Below are positions 41,764-51,375 of a DNA stretch of 64,000 bases, in pieces. The notes beneath the pieces were generated by a model. The model did no database searches. It was not told the DNA's origin and saw only the letters and a program-made list of their open reading frames with translations. The position numbers were made by a program, and so were the translations under genes. This stretch comes from Streptomyces sp. DSM 15324 (GTDB lineage: Bacteria > Actinomycetota > Actinomycetes > Streptomycetales > Streptomycetaceae). Location: positions 945,139 through 1,009,138 of the forward strand of contig NZ_KQ949023.1 of the NCBI RefSeq assembly GCF_001514285.1. Reading direction: 5' to 3'. Numbering within the stretch: position 1 is the first letter of the stretch; the number at the start of each line of letters is the position of its first letter.

Positions 41764-42339
41764 TCAGACGCTGTAGGGCTGTGCCCGGCGGCCCGCCCGC
41801 AGGGTGCGCGCCCACCACACGAGCTGGTCGAGCATCGTCTTGACGGCGGCGTCGCAGCCCGCGGGCTCGACGGGGAACTCACCCTGCTCGCCCAGCTGCT
41901 CCCAGACGTTGTGGAAACTGACGGTGTCGCGCACGCCGACGGTGTGCGTCTCGGCGAACACCTGGCGCAGCTGCTCCACCGCCCGCAGACCGCCCGCCAT
42001 GCCGCCGTAGGAGACGAAGCCCACCGGCTTGGCCTGCCACTCGGTGCGGAAGCAGTCGACCGCGGTCTTCAGGGGAGCGGGGAAGCTGTGGTTGTACTCG
42101 GGTGTCACCACCACGAAGGCATCCGCCCGTTCCAGCCGCGGCGCGAGCGCGGTCACCTGCGGGGCGGAGGTGTCGAGATTGCTCGGGAGGCCGGCCTCGG
42201 CCAGGTCGATCACGTCGACGGCCAGGTCGTCGTGGCGGGCGGCCCGGTCGGCCAGCCAGGCCGCCACGAGAGGGCCGACCCGCCCCGAGCGGGTGCTTCC
42301 CACGATCACGGCCAGATGCAGCGGAACGATGTCGGACAC
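41764..42339 (-). CDS. NADPH-dependent FMN reductase
   Basis: A 191-residue flavodoxin-like reductase: LAVIVGSTRSGRVGPLVAAW is the FMN phosphate loop, VVVTPEYNHSFPAPLKTAVD the conserved PEYN motif and FVSYGGMAGGLRAVEQLRQV the second flavin loop. It could supply reduced flavin to a monooxygenase or reduce quinone intermediates. The GTG at 42339 is used. It lies in the operon between the MFS gene and the epsilon gene. Confidence 0.86.
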   Translation of the reverse strand: MSDIVPLHLAVIVGSTRSGRVGPLVAAWLADRAARHDDLAVDVIDLAEAGLPSNLDTSAPQVTALAPRLERADAFVVVTPEYNHSFPAPLKTAVDCFRTEWQAKPVGFVSYGGMAGGLRAVEQLRQVFAETHTVGVRDTVSFHNVWEQLGEQGEFPVEPAGCDAAVKTMLDQLVWWARTLRAGRRAQPYSV

Positions 42340-42433
42340 GGTCTTCCTCTCGGACGGAGCGGGTACGGGCTCGGTTGCGGTGCGGGTCCGCGCGGCGGCG
42401 GGCGGGTGAAGGGCGTCGTGCGGTGGTGGTCCG

Positions 42434-43888
42434 TCAGCCGTCCCGGTGCCGGTGCTCCGGGACGGCGGTCAGGGGCGCCCGGCGGCGAGACACCCCCGCG
42501 GCCACGGCGACCGCGAACCCCGCCACCCCGACCGCGGTCACGAAGGCGAGCGCGGCGCGTCGGGCCCCGTGCGCCCCCGCGGCGAGCAGCGACGCGACCG
42601 GCGCGGTGGTCAGGGCGCCCGCCACCTGGACCGAGGTCTGGTACACGGCGCCGGCCATGCCCCGGTCGGTGTCGGGCACGCCGGCCATGGCCTGGGTGTT
42701 GAGCGCCGCGAACTGCAGGACGAAGCCCAGCCCCACCAGCAGCAGGGCCGGGAGCGTCGTGGACGGGTAGGAGGGGTGGTCGCCGGCAAGCAGGCACCAC
42801 AGATATCCGGCGGGCGGCGCCCAGGCGCCCAGCGCGATCAGCCGGGCCGGTCCGAACCGGCCGACCAGCCGCCCGGAGAACCCCGTGGCCACCGCCACCG
42901 CCAGCGGCAGACTCGCCGGCAGCAGCCCCAGCCCGGTGGCGAGCGGTGACCAGCCCCGGCCGGACTGGAGATCGAGGGTCACGACGAACAGGAAGCCGAG
43001 ATAGGACCCGTTGAGCGCCGCGGCCCCCAGCGCCGACCACCGCAGCGGCCGGTGGGCGAGGAGCCCGGTGCGCAGCAGCGGACGGGGTGCGGCCCCCTCG
43101 ACGTGGACGAACGCCACGCCCAGGGCCGCGGCCGACAGCAGCCCGGCCACCGTCAGCGGGTCCGTCCACCCGGCGCCCGGCCCCCGGGTGAGCGCCCAGG
43201 CCAGCGCGAGGAGGGCGCCGACGGAGGTGACGGCACCGGGCAGGTCGTAGCGGTGCGCGATGCCGGGGCGGGGCGGCGAGGGATTCCCGCCCCGGGTACG
43301 GCCGGGAATCAGCCGTAGCCCGCACAGGAACAGCACCAGGGCGACGGGCCCCGGGAACAGGAACGTCCAGCGCCAGCTCACCTCGGTCAGCAGCCCCGAG
43401 AGCACGAGCCCGGCCGAGAACCCGCCGGCCCCGAACAGCGCGTAGACGGACACCGCCCGGTTGCGGGCCGGACCGGCGGGAAACGCGTCCGCGATGATGG
43501 CCAGCCCGGTGGGCGCGGTGAGCGCGGCGCAGCAGCCCTTCACGATCCGTCCGGCGATCAGCAGCGGCCCGCTCGTCGCCAGAGCGCCCAGCACGGAGGC
43601 GACGGCGAACACCAGCAGCCCCGCCAGGTACACCCGGCGCCGGCCGAGCTCGGCGACCAGCCGCGCCGACAGGAGCAGCAGGCCGCCGAAGCCGAGGGCG
43701 AAGCCGCTGACCACCCAGCCCAGGGCGGTGAGCGACAGACCGAGGTCGGCGCCGATCGACGGCAGGGCGACGACGGCCACCGACACCTCCAGGGCGTCCA
43801 GGAGCATGTTGCCGGACAGCACGAACAGCAGGCCCCGTGCGAAGACGGTCCCGGTGGAGGCGGCCGTGGCGGCCCTGTCGGTGGTCAT
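42434..43888 (-). CDS. MFS exporter, DHA2-like
   Basis: A 484-residue transporter with many hydrophobic helices (GNMLLDALEVSVAVVALPSI, LGWVVSGFALGFGGLLLLSA, WRWTFLFPGPVALVLFLCGL). The motif-A-like ARLVAELGRRRVYLAG and motif C (SVYALFGAGGFSAGLVLSGL) fit drug:proton antiporters. In angucycline clusters the equivalent gene (UrdJ/LanJ) exports the product. It is coded within the biosynthetic operon. Confidence 0.88.
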   Translation of the reverse strand: MTTDRAATAASTGTVFARGLLFVLSGNMLLDALEVSVAVVALPSIGADLGLSLTALGWVVSGFALGFGGLLLLSARLVAELGRRRVYLAGLLVFAVASVLGALATSGPLLIAGRIVKGCCAALTAPTGLAIIADAFPAGPARNRAVSVYALFGAGGFSAGLVLSGLLTEVSWRWTFLFPGPVALVLFLCGLRLIPGRTRGGNPSPPRPGIAHRYDLPGAVTSVGALLALAWALTRGPGAGWTDPLTVAGLLSAAALGVAFVHVEGAAPRPLLRTGLLAHRPLRWSALGAAALNGSYLGFLFVVTLDLQSGRGWSPLATGLGLLPASLPLAVAVATGFSGRLVGRFGPARLIALGAWAPPAGYLWCLLAGDHPSYPSTTLPALLLVGLGFVLQFAALNTQAMAGVPDTDRGMAGAVYQTSVQVAGALTTAPVASLLAAGAHGARRAALAFVTAVGVAGFAVAVAAGVSRRRAPLTAVPEHRHRDG

Positions 43889-43955
43889 GCGCGTGCTCGC
43901 CCTCTCGTCGTCGCCCCGGCCCGGCCCATCCGGCCGGGCGCCTGGTGTGCCGCCG

Positions 43956-44717
43956 TCAGCCGCCGAGCAGCGTGCCGCCGCTGGCGTCGAGGAACGCGCC
44001 GGTGATCCAGCGGGCGTCGTCCGAGGCCAGGAACGCCACCACGTCGGCGATGTCCCGGGTCTCGCCGACCCGGTTGAACGCGGACAGCGCCGCCATCTGC
44101 TGCACGACCTCGGGCATGTCGAAGACCGGGGTGCCGTTGTTCGTGATGCCGGGAGCCACCGAGTTCACGGTGATGCCCCGGCCCGCCAGGTGCTTGGCGA
44201 AGTGCAGGCTGAGCTGCTCGATCGCGCCCTTGGTCATGGCGTAGGCGACTTCCTGCGGATTGGCGAAGCGGGTCAGCCCGGAGGAGATGTTGACGACGCG
44301 TCCGCCGTCCCGGAGGACTCCCAGCGCACGCTGCACGATGAAGAACGGAGCCTTGGCGTTGACCGCGACCAGCCGGTCGAACTGCTCCGGGGTCAGCTCC
44401 TCGGGGGCCACCCCGCCCATCACGCCCGCGTTGTTCACCAGGATGTCGAGCCCGCTCGCGCCGTGCTCCGCGAGACCGGCCGCGAGGCCCTCGAAGAGGG
44501 TGTCGACGTCACCGGGCACGCCGAGTTCGGCCTTGACGGCGAAGGCCCGGCCGCCCGTCTCCGCGATTCCGGCGACGACCTTCCCGGCCGCCTCGTCGTC
44601 GCTGTTGTAGTGCACGGCGACCAGGGCGCCGTCGCGCGCCAGACGCTCGGCGGTCGCCCGGCCGATTCCTCGGCTCGAACCCGTGACGAGGGCGGTCTTG
44701 CCGGCAAGCCTGCTCAT
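43956..44717 (-). CDS. SDR reductase, LanV/UrdMred-like angucycline C6 reductase
   Basis: A 253-residue SDR. It has KTALVTGSSRGIGRATAERL, ILVNNAGVMGGVAPEEL, VVNISSGLTRFANPQEVAYA with YAMTKGA, and PGITNNGTPVFDMPEVV. Its ATG overlaps the stop of the upstream oxygenase (ATGA). In urdamycin and gaudimycin pathways the equivalent reductase is fused to that oxygenase (UrdM, PgaM), while in landomycin it is a separate protein (LanV). It probably reduces C6 after the oxygenase. Confidence 0.85.
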   Translation of the reverse strand: MSRLAGKTALVTGSSRGIGRATAERLARDGALVAVHYNSDDEAAGKVVAGIAETGGRAFAVKAELGVPGDVDTLFEGLAAGLAEHGASGLDILVNNAGVMGGVAPEELTPEQFDRLVAVNAKAPFFIVQRALGVLRDGGRVVNISSGLTRFANPQEVAYAMTKGAIEQLSLHFAKHLAGRGITVNSVAPGITNNGTPVFDMPEVVQQMAALSAFNRVGETRDIADVVAFLASDDARWITGAFLDASGGTLLGG

Positions 44718-46222
44718 GAAGGTCCTCCAGGGTTGGGGTGTTCGGTGTCGGGCAGCCCGAGCCAGCGGTGCAGCGCCCTCTCGGGACTCGTTCCGTCGGA
44801 GTCGGTCCAGACGACGTGTCCGTCCGGCCGCACGAGCACGGCTCCGACGTCGGACAGCTCGCCGTCGTGCGGTACGGCGGCCACGGTGCGCACCCGGTCG
44901 TGCCAGGGCGCGGCCACGGCGGCCAGCCGTTCGGCCCGGTCACGGTCGCCGGACAGGCTCAGCAGCAGCCCGCGTCCGGTGCGCAGCAGCCGGGCGGTGC
45001 TCACCGGCCCGCCCGCCCCGCTGTCCAGGACGGTGGGCGGGATCCGCCTGCCGAGCAGCGGATGGGTGCCGGGGCCGACGTCGTAGCGGATGTCCAGACC
45101 GCTGATGGTGGCCGCCAGATGGCGGCGGGTTACGTCGCCGCGCAGCAGTTCGCCGAAGACCGCGCGCAGCGGTTCGACCTCCTGCCCGGACAGCAGCAGC
45201 AACGCCTGGGCCCGGATCCCGGACAGCACCCGGCGGCCCACCGCGTGGCGTTCGTCGTGGTAGCTGTCCAGCAGCCCCGGCGACCCCTTGCGGGACACCT
45301 GGACGGCCAGCTTCCAGCCCAGGTTGACGGCGTCCTGGAGCCCCAGGTTGAGGGCCTGGCCGCCGATCGGCATCTGTGCGTGGGCGGCGTCCCCGGCCAG
45401 CAGGACCCGCCCGTCGCGGTAGCGCGCGGCCTGCCGTGACACGTCCCCGAAGGCGTTGATCCACAGCGGGGTGCCGCCGCTGACGTCCTCTCCGGTGACC
45501 CGCTTCCACACCGTGGCCAGCTCGGCGAACCCGGGGGCCGCGTGGCGGGGTGCCGCGGCGCGGCCGAACTCGTGCACCATGATCCGCGTCACGCCGTCGC
45601 CGCGCCGGGCCGCGATGGCCAGCCCGCCCTCCAGCCGCTCGAACCGGCGGTCGGGTACGTCGATGCCGGCCACGTCCGCCCGGATCAGCTCGCGGGTGGC
45701 GTCGGTACCGGGGAAGTCCAGGCCCGCCAGCCGGCGGACCGTGCTGTGCTCGCCGTCGCAGCCGACCACGCACAGGGCCCGCACCCGCACCGGGCCGGCC
45801 GGTCCCACGGCCTCGACCTCGACGAAGTCGTCGGCCACGGTCAGCGCGGTCACCTCGTGCCCCCGCCGCACATCGGCGCCGAGCCGTCGCGCCCAGGAGC
45901 CGAGCAGGGCCTCCGTGCGGTCCTGCGGCACCTTCCACTGGCCCGGGTGGCTGCCGGGCAGGGTGAGGTCCAGCGGGATCCCGCCGAAGTGGCCCCGCGG
46001 GTCGTTCGGCACGGAGCCCAGCGCGTCGAGCAGACCACGGCTGTCGAACAGTTCCATCGTGCGGGCGTGCAGGGTGGAGGCGCGCGACTCGGTGGTGGGC
46101 GCGGGCAGCTTCTCCAGGACGATCACGTCCGCGCCGCCCAGCCGGAGCTCCGCGGCGAGCATGAGCCCGACCGGGCCCGCGCCGACCACGATCACCTGGG
46201 TGTGTTCCTGCGGCTCGGCCAT
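44714..46222 (-). CDS. FAD-dependent aromatic monooxygenase (UrdM/PgaM-like)
   Basis: A 502-residue class A flavoprotein hydroxylase. FAD motifs are VIVVGAGPVGLMLAAELRLG, CVVGCDGEHSTVRRLAGLDF and RVLLAGDAAHAQMPIGGQAL with NLGLQDAVNLGWKL. The C-terminal thioredoxin-like part ends VLVRPDGHVVWTDSDG. It is followed by a coupled reductase, the arrangement of the second angucycline oxygenase, which acts at C12/C12b or C5/C6 in relatives. Precise regiochemistry is not predictable. Confidence 0.88.
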   Translation of the reverse strand: MAEPQEHTQVIVVGAGPVGLMLAAELRLGGADVIVLEKLPAPTTESRASTLHARTMELFDSRGLLDALGSVPNDPRGHFGGIPLDLTLPGSHPGQWKVPQDRTEALLGSWARRLGADVRRGHEVTALTVADDFVEVEAVGPAGPVRVRALCVVGCDGEHSTVRRLAGLDFPGTDATRELIRADVAGIDVPDRRFERLEGGLAIAARRGDGVTRIMVHEFGRAAAPRHAAPGFAELATVWKRVTGEDVSGGTPLWINAFGDVSRQAARYRDGRVLLAGDAAHAQMPIGGQALNLGLQDAVNLGWKLAVQVSRKGSPGLLDSYHDERHAVGRRVLSGIRAQALLLLSGQEVEPLRAVFGELLRGDVTRRHLAATISGLDIRYDVGPGTHPLLGRRIPPTVLDSGAGGPVSTARLLRTGRGLLLSLSGDRDRAERLAAVAAPWHDRVRTVAAVPHDGELSDVGAVLVRPDGHVVWTDSDGTSPERALHRWLGLPDTEHPNPGGPS

Positions 46223-46224
46223 GG

Positions 46225-47169
46225 TCAGGCCCGCTGCTCGGCGTGGTCCTTGGCGTGGCCCAGGGTGGCCCGGCTGTTGGTGCTCAGCGCCGAGCGCACA
46301 TACTCCCGGGCGTCCGCGACGGTCGCCTCGTCCCCGAGGATCCGCGCGATGTTGGCCGTGTTGAGCACGACCGTGTGCTGCGAGGTGGCGACGACGCCCC
46401 CGTCCGCTTCCGTGAACGTCCAGATCCCGGTGTGCAGGGTCATCAGCGCGGGCAGTGTGACCTGTTTGTAGGCGATCCTCTGGTGCGGGAAGGCCACCCG
46501 GTACGACTTGGTGGTGTGCGTCGAACCGTCCTTGGCGCGGGTGTCCATCTCCAGGACCTGGAGACCCGGCGTGTCCTCGGTGAAGCGGACCGACGCCACG
46601 TGCGGCAGCCGCTCCACCCACAGGTCGGCCTCGTTGATGAAGTCGTACGCGTCCTTGGCGGAGCCGGCGATGAGCACGCTGTCCTCGAAGGAGAACGTCA
46701 ACTCCTCGGACGCGTGGGCCAGTTCGACGTTCGACTTCAGCGCCGCCAGCTCCGAGCGGGAGTTGCGGTCGACGGCCTTGTCGATCCACTCAAGGCCCTC
46801 GGGATCGTCGTCCACCGCCCGGTAGTCGTGCAGCAGCCGCACCCGGGAGGAGGTGCCGGACAGCGGCTCGATGATCCAGGTCCCGCCCATCGCGGCGACC
46901 GGCGGGGTGGAGACCTCCTGGCGGAACGTGATGCGCAACCCGTCCGGGTCCAGGGTGCGGCGGGACGTCCAGTTCTTCGCCTCGCCGTTGGCGGTCGCCC
47001 AGATCTCGATGCGTTCCTCGCCCTCGCCCCGCTCGACGTGGTCGACGTAGATGGTCGGCGGGAAGATCCGGGGCCAGTTCTCCACCTCGGCGATCAGCCG
47101 GTAGACGGCGTCCGCCGGGGCGTCGACCGTGATGGTGTGCTCGACCTCGCGGAGGCCCTTCTGCGACAT
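46225..47169 (-). CDS. Didomain aromatase/cyclase (UrdL/LanL-like)
   Basis: A 314-residue protein of two START/SRPBCC domains: HTITVDAPADAVYRLIAEVE with WPRIFPPTIY in the first and SVLIAGSAKDAYDFINEADL with WVERLPHVASVRF in the second. Didomain ARO/CYCs of reducing type II systems dehydrate and aromatise the first ring after C9 ketoreduction. The ATG at 47169 follows AAGGAGTG. Its position between KR and oxygenase is the standard angucycline order. Confidence 0.92.
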   Translation of the reverse strand: MSQKGLREVEHTITVDAPADAVYRLIAEVENWPRIFPPTIYVDHVERGEGEERIEIWATANGEAKNWTSRRTLDPDGLRITFRQEVSTPPVAAMGGTWIIEPLSGTSSRVRLLHDYRAVDDDPEGLEWIDKAVDRNSRSELAALKSNVELAHASEELTFSFEDSVLIAGSAKDAYDFINEADLWVERLPHVASVRFTEDTPGLQVLEMDTRAKDGSTHTTKSYRVAFPHQRIAYKQVTLPALMTLHTGIWTFTEADGGVVATSQHTVVLNTANIARILGDEATVADAREYVRSALSTNSRATLGHAKDHAEQRA

Positions 47170-47196
47170 GTGCTCACTCCTTGCTGCCGGGGAGGT

Positions 47197-47982
47197 TCAG
47201 AAGTTGCCGAGGCCGCCGCAGACGTTCAGGGCCTGCGCGGTGATGGAGCCGGCGGTGTCGGTGGCCAGATAGCCGACGAGTCCGGCGACCTCCTCCGGGG
47301 TGGAGTAGCGGCCGAGCGGGATCTTGGCCTGGAACTTCTCGAGGATCGCGTCCTCGCTGGTGTCGTAGGCCGCCGCGTATCCCTGCCGCACCCGCTGGGC
47401 CATGGGCGTCTCGACGTAACCGGGGCAGACCGCGTTGACCGTGATGCCGGTCGGCGCCAGCTCGTTGCCCAGCGCCTTGGTGAAGCCGACCACGCCGTGC
47501 TTGGACGCCGAGTACGGGGCGCCCAGGACCACGCCCTGCTTGCCGGCCGTGGAGGCGATGTTGATGATCCGGCCACGGGACTTCTCCCGCATGCCGCCGG
47601 TCGTCAGCACCTCCCGGGTGACCAGGAAGACACTGTTGAGGTTGGTGTCGATGACGTCGAACCACAGGTCGTCCGCGAGGTCCGCGGTCACTCCGCCACC
47701 GCTGCGGCCCGCGTTGTTGACCAGGACGTCCACCGGGCCGAACCGCTCGACGACCGTGCGCACGAGCGCGCCGATCTCCTCCCGCGACCGTACGTCGCAG
47801 GCCGCGCCGTCCGCGGTCAGACCCTCCTCCCGCAGCTGCTTGACCGTCGAGTCGACCTTCTGCGCGTCCCGCGCGCAGATGAACACCCGGTGCCCGGCCC
47901 GGCCCAGGGTCCGCGCGGCCGCCAGACCGATACCGCTGGTGGCACCGGTGATCAGAGCGACCCGCTCGCCTTGCTGTGACAT
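47197..47982 (-). CDS. Type II polyketide C9-ketoreductase (ActIII/UrdD-like)
   Basis: A 261-residue SDR. VALITGATSGIGLAAARTLG is the NADPH loop; NNAGRSGGGVTADLADDLWF contains the XGG motif that orients the polyketide; INIASTAGKQGVVLGAPYSA with SKHGVVGF carries Ser/Tyr/Lys; CPGYVETPMAQRVRQGYA is the ActIII-type substrate loop. It reduces C9 of the poly-beta-ketone. ATG 47982 follows AAGGGGAGC. Confidence 0.95.
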   Translation of the reverse strand: MSQQGERVALITGATSGIGLAAARTLGRAGHRVFICARDAQKVDSTVKQLREEGLTADGAACDVRSREEIGALVRTVVERFGPVDVLVNNAGRSGGGVTADLADDLWFDVIDTNLNSVFLVTREVLTTGGMREKSRGRIINIASTAGKQGVVLGAPYSASKHGVVGFTKALGNELAPTGITVNAVCPGYVETPMAQRVRQGYAAAYDTSEDAILEKFQAKIPLGRYSTPEEVAGLVGYLATDTAGSITAQALNVCGGLGNF

Positions 47983-48051
47983 GTGCTCCCCTTGGTGAAG
48001 TGGTGGTGATGCGGTCCGGGCCCGGCGGGTCCGCGGCGGTGGCACCCGCGC

Positions 48052-48321
48052 TCAGGGCGCGCCGGCGGCCACGAGCTGGTCGTTGACGAGCCGCAGCAGG
48101 GTGCGGGGGGTGTCCGTGATGGTCATCGAGTCGTCGTCGATGCTGACCCCGAACTCGCGTTCGATGCTGCCGCAGGTCTCCAGCAGCGCCAGCGACTCGT
48201 AGCCGAGGCCGTCGAAGGCGACGTCGAGGATGTCGGCGTCGAAGTCGACCCCCTCGGGCACGCCCGCGGACGCGTGCAGGATCCGCTTGAGGTCGTCGAT
48301 GGTGAAGGGACGGTTGCTCAT
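48052..48321 (-). CDS. Acyl carrier protein of the minimal PKS
   Basis: An ACP of 89-93 residues. The phosphopantetheine Ser lies in FDGLGYESLALLETCGSIER, and LKRILHASAGVPEGVDFDAD is typical of aromatic PKS ACPs. The start is either ATG 48321 (MSNRPFTID) or GTG 48333. It directly follows KS-beta, as in nearly all type II PKS operons. Confidence 0.93.
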   Translation of the reverse strand: MSNRPFTIDDLKRILHASAGVPEGVDFDADILDVAFDGLGYESLALLETCGSIEREFGVSIDDDSMTITDTPRTLLRLVNDQLVAAGAP

Positions 48322-48398
48322 CTGGCTGGTCACTCCCTGTCGTGTGGGGGTCGTGAGGGGCGCGCGCCCCCGCCGTCAGGGGCGCGCGCCGGCTGCGG

Positions 48399-49613
48399 TC
48401 AGCCGGCGCGCCGGACGACGACCGCGGAGTTGAATCCGCCCTGCCCGCGGGCCACCACCAGCGCGGTGTGCACGTCCGCGGACCGGGGCTGCCCCGTCAC
48501 CAGGTCGAGTTCGTACGCCTGGTCCGGCGACACGTTCACCGTCGGCGGGATGACGCGGTCCCGGATGGACAGCAGGGCCGCGACGACGTCGAGGGGCGCC
48601 GCTCCGGAGTGCAGCCGGCCGGTCATCGTCTTCGGGGCCGTCACCGGGACCTGGCGCGGCCTGAACACCGCGTTCAGGGCCTCCGCCTCCACCCGGTCCA
48701 GTTCCGGTACGCCCGCGGCGTCCGCGAACACCACGTCGATCTCGTCCGGCTCCACCCGTGCGTCGTCCAGGGCCAGTTCGATCGCCCGGCGCAGCCCCGG
48801 CGGACGCCCGCTCTCCGGGGCGGGGTCGAACGTCGCGGCGTACCCGGCGAGTTCGCCGTACACCCGGGCTCCGCGACGGCGGGCCGCCTCCGCGTCCTCC
48901 AGGACGAGGATCGCGCCGCCCTCGCCCGGCACATGGCCGCCCGCCTCCGCGTCGAACGGCAGGTAGGCGCGTGCCGGGTCGTCGCTGGTGCTCAGCCGCC
49001 CGCCCGCCTGCTGGGCGACCCAGCCCCACGAGCAGATCGAGGCGTCCACCCCGCCGGAGACGATGACCCGGGAGCCCTTGCGGATCTGCCGCCGCGCCTG
49101 GGCGAGGGCGTCCAGACCGCCCGCCTGGTCGCTGACGACGACCCCGCTGGGGCCGCGCATCCCGTGCCGGATGGAGATCTGGCCGGTGTTGACCGCGTAG
49201 AACCAGGCGAACGACTGGTAGGCGCTGACGTGGGCCCCGCCCTTGCTCCACAGGTTGCGCAGCTCGCGCTCGCCGAACTCGAAGCCGCCGGACGAACTCG
49301 CGGTGATGACGCCCGCGTCGAACTCCGGCAGTTCCTCCGGCTCGATACCGGCGTCCGCCAGGGCCCAGTCCGCCGCCAGCAGCGCCAGCCGGGTCATACG
49401 GTCGGTCTGCGCGATCAGCCGGCTCGGCAGGTGCTCCTCCGCCACGAAGCCGCGGACCTCACCCGCGATTCGGGACGGGTAGCCGTCCGCGGTGAAGCGG
49501 GTGACCGGTCCGATGCCGCTGCGGCCCGCGCGGGTCGCGTCCCAGTACTCCTTCGTACCGAGCCCGTTGGGGGCCGTGACGCCCACGCCGGTGATCACGG
49601 CTGCCTGTGTCAC
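48399..49613 (-). CDS. Chain-length factor / KS-beta of the minimal PKS
   Basis: A 404-residue KS homologue in which the active-site Cys is replaced by Gln (GVVVSDQAGGLDALAQARRQ), the CLF hallmark. AVITGVGVTAPNGLGTKEYW at the N-terminus and PFDAEAGGHVPGEGGAILVL are also typical. The GTG at 49613 has AGAGGAG upstream, 31 bp after the KS-alpha stop, so the pair is adjacent but not overlapping, unlike many type II clusters. It sets chain length, presumably decaketide by analogy with angucyclines. Confidence 0.95.
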   Translation of the reverse strand: MTQAAVITGVGVTAPNGLGTKEYWDATRAGRSGIGPVTRFTADGYPSRIAGEVRGFVAEEHLPSRLIAQTDRMTRLALLAADWALADAGIEPEELPEFDAGVITASSSGGFEFGERELRNLWSKGGAHVSAYQSFAWFYAVNTGQISIRHGMRGPSGVVVSDQAGGLDALAQARRQIRKGSRVIVSGGVDASICSWGWVAQQAGGRLSTSDDPARAYLPFDAEAGGHVPGEGGAILVLEDAEAARRRGARVYGELAGYAATFDPAPESGRPPGLRRAIELALDDARVEPDEIDVVFADAAGVPELDRVEAEALNAVFRPRQVPVTAPKTMTGRLHSGAAPLDVVAALLSIRDRVIPPTVNVSPDQAYELDLVTGQPRSADVHTALVVARGQGGFNSAVVVRRAG

Positions 49614-49644
49614 GCCGTGCTCCTCTCTGCCCGCGCAGGGGCTG

Positions 49645-50946
49645 TCAGCCGCGATCGGCCGTGGTCAGGACCATGGCGCTCTGGAACCCGCCGAATCCGC
49701 TGCCGACGGTCAGGACCGTGTCGGTGCGCCACTCGCGGGCGGTCAGCGGCACGTAGTCCAGGTCGCACTCGGGGTCGGGGGTGTGCAGGTTGGCCGTCGG
49801 CGGCACCAGGTCGTTCTCGATGGCGAGTGCCGACGCCGCGATCTCGATGGAGCCGATCGCGCCCAGCGAGTGGCCGACCATCGACTTGATGGAGCTGACC
49901 GGTACACGCCGGGCGTGCTCGCCGAGACTCCGTTTGAACGCGGCGGTCTCGTGCCGGTCGTTCTGCTTGGTGCCCGAGCCGTGCGCGTTGATGTAGTCGA
50001 TGTCCTCGGGAGCGAGCCGGGACTCCTCCAGGGCCATCCGGATCGCCTCGGCCATCTCGCGGCCGTCCGGACGCAGCCCGGTCATGTGGAAGGCGTTGCA
50101 CCGGGAGGCGTAGCCCGCGATCTCGGCGTACAGGTGCGCGCCGCGCCGCAGGGCCGCCTCCCGTTCCTCCAGGACGAAGACCGCGGATCCCTCGCCGAGG
50201 ACGAAGCCGTTGCGGGTGCCGTCGAACGGCCGGGACGCGTGCTCGGGGTCGTCGTTGCGCGGCGTGGTCGCCTTGATGGCGTCGAAGCACGCCACGGTGA
50301 TCGGCGAGATCGGGGCGTCCGTGGCGCCCGCGATCATCACATCGGCCGATCCCTCCCGGATCAGGTCCACCGCGTGGCCGACCGCGTCCAGACCCGAGGT
50401 GCAGCCGGTGGAGACCACGGTGGTCGGGCCCTCGGCACCCACCGCCCACGCCACCTCGGTGGCGAAGGAGCTGGGCACGAAGTGGTTGTACAGATGCGGT
50501 ACGGCGTAGGTGTGGTCCACCGGGTCGAGGCGGCCGCCGTCGCTGACCACGTTGTACTCCTGGTCCAGGCTCATGGTGGCGCCGACGGCGCTGCCGATGG
50601 TGACGCCGGTGCGGCACGGGTCGAGGTCGGTGCTCTCCAGCCCGCTGTCGGCCAGCGCCTCGCGCGTGGTGACGGTGACGAACTGGGCGGCCCGGTCCAT
50701 CCGCCTGATCTCCTGCGCGGTCAGACCGTGGGCCTCGGGGGAGAAGTCGATCTCGGCCGCGACCCGGGAGCGGAACTGCGAGGGATCGAAGAAGGTGATG
50801 CCGCGGGTCGCGGTGCGGCCCTCGCTCAGCAGGCTCCAGAAGTTCTTGACGCCGATCCCGCCCGGAGCCAGGACCCCTATTCCGGTGATGACCACCCGAC
50901 GCCCCACGGGACGTGTCCTCCGTTTCCCACCCTGCCGGGTGCTCAT
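49645..50946 (-). CDS. Ketosynthase KS-alpha of the minimal PKS
   Basis: A 433-residue ketosynthase. The catalytic Cys182 is in [20 protein letters not shown]; His residues are in [20 protein letters not shown] and [20 protein letters not shown]. It has the N-terminal [15 protein letters not shown] start common to UrdA/LanA homologues. Its ATG overlaps the cyclase stop by 4 bp. With CLF and ACP it builds the aromatic polyketide backbone. Confidence 0.96.
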   Translation of the reverse strand: MSTRQGGKRRTRPVGRRVVITGIGVLAPGGIGVKNFWSLLSEGRTATRGITFFDPSQFRSRVAAEIDFSPEAHGLTAQEIRRMDRAAQFVTVTTREALADSGLESTDLDPCRTGVTIGSAVGATMSLDQEYNVVSDGGRLDPVDHTYAVPHLYNHFVPSSFATEVAWAVGAEGPTTVVSTGCTSGLDAVGHAVDLIREGSADVMIAGATDAPISPITVACFDAIKATTPRNDDPEHASRPFDGTRNGFVLGEGSAVFVLEEREAALRRGAHLYAEIAGYASRCNAFHMTGLRPDGREMAEAIRMALEESRLAPEDIDYINAHGSGTKQNDRHETAAFKRSLGEHARRVPVSSIKSMVGHSLGAIGSIEIAASALAIENDLVPPTANLHTPDPECDLDYVPLTAREWRTDTVLTVGSGFGGFQSAMVLTTADRG

Positions 50947-51272
50947 GTGGCCGGGTTCCAGTGGTAGAACCGGGTGGCCATCGCATCTGCCGGCGACCGC
51001 CAGGTGGCCGGGTCGTAGGCATCGATGAAGGGCTTGAGGTCGTCGCTGATCCGTAGGAACGCCGGGTGGTTCTTGGCCTGCTGGATCGCGGCGCCGCCGT
51101 CGTCGGCGTCGAAGTCCTGGAGGTGGAAGTACAGGCCGCGGTAGGAGAAGAGCTGCCGTCGGCGGGTGCCCATCAGATGGGGCATCTCGGTGGTGTCGAA
51201 CTCACCGAACAAACGGGCCACGTCACCGCCGGAACCGGGGTCCATGCGGGCGACGATCAGGGTGCTGTGCAT
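50943..51272 (-). CDS. TcmI-family polyketide cyclase (UrdF/LanF-like)
   Basis: A 109-residue ferredoxin-fold cyclase: [40 protein letters not shown] with [10 protein letters not shown], and the C-terminal [10 protein letters not shown] are typical of the TcmI/LanF family, which closes the last rings and helps define the angular benz[a]anthracene. It precedes KS-alpha with overlap, as in urdamycin and landomycin clusters. Confidence 0.92.
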   Translation of the reverse strand: MHSTLIVARMDPGSGGDVARLFGEFDTTEMPHLMGTRRRQLFSYRGLYFHLQDFDADDGGAAIQQAKNHPAFLRISDDLKPFIDAYDPATWRSPADAMATRFYHWNPAT

Positions 51273-51375
51273 GACGTGCGTCTCCTTCTGCCTGCGCTTC
51301 GACCGGGGCGGAGGGGTTCCGCCGCGGGATCGGACGGGTGACTCGGGCGGCTCTGGCGGGCGGCTCGGGCGCGGG

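Noticed and set aside
27724..43888. Simocyclinone-like cluster (angucycline plus polyene plus aminocoumarin)
   Set aside because: No aminocoumarin genes, no type I PKS and no NovL-like amide ligase are present. The second module is type II/FAS-like instead.
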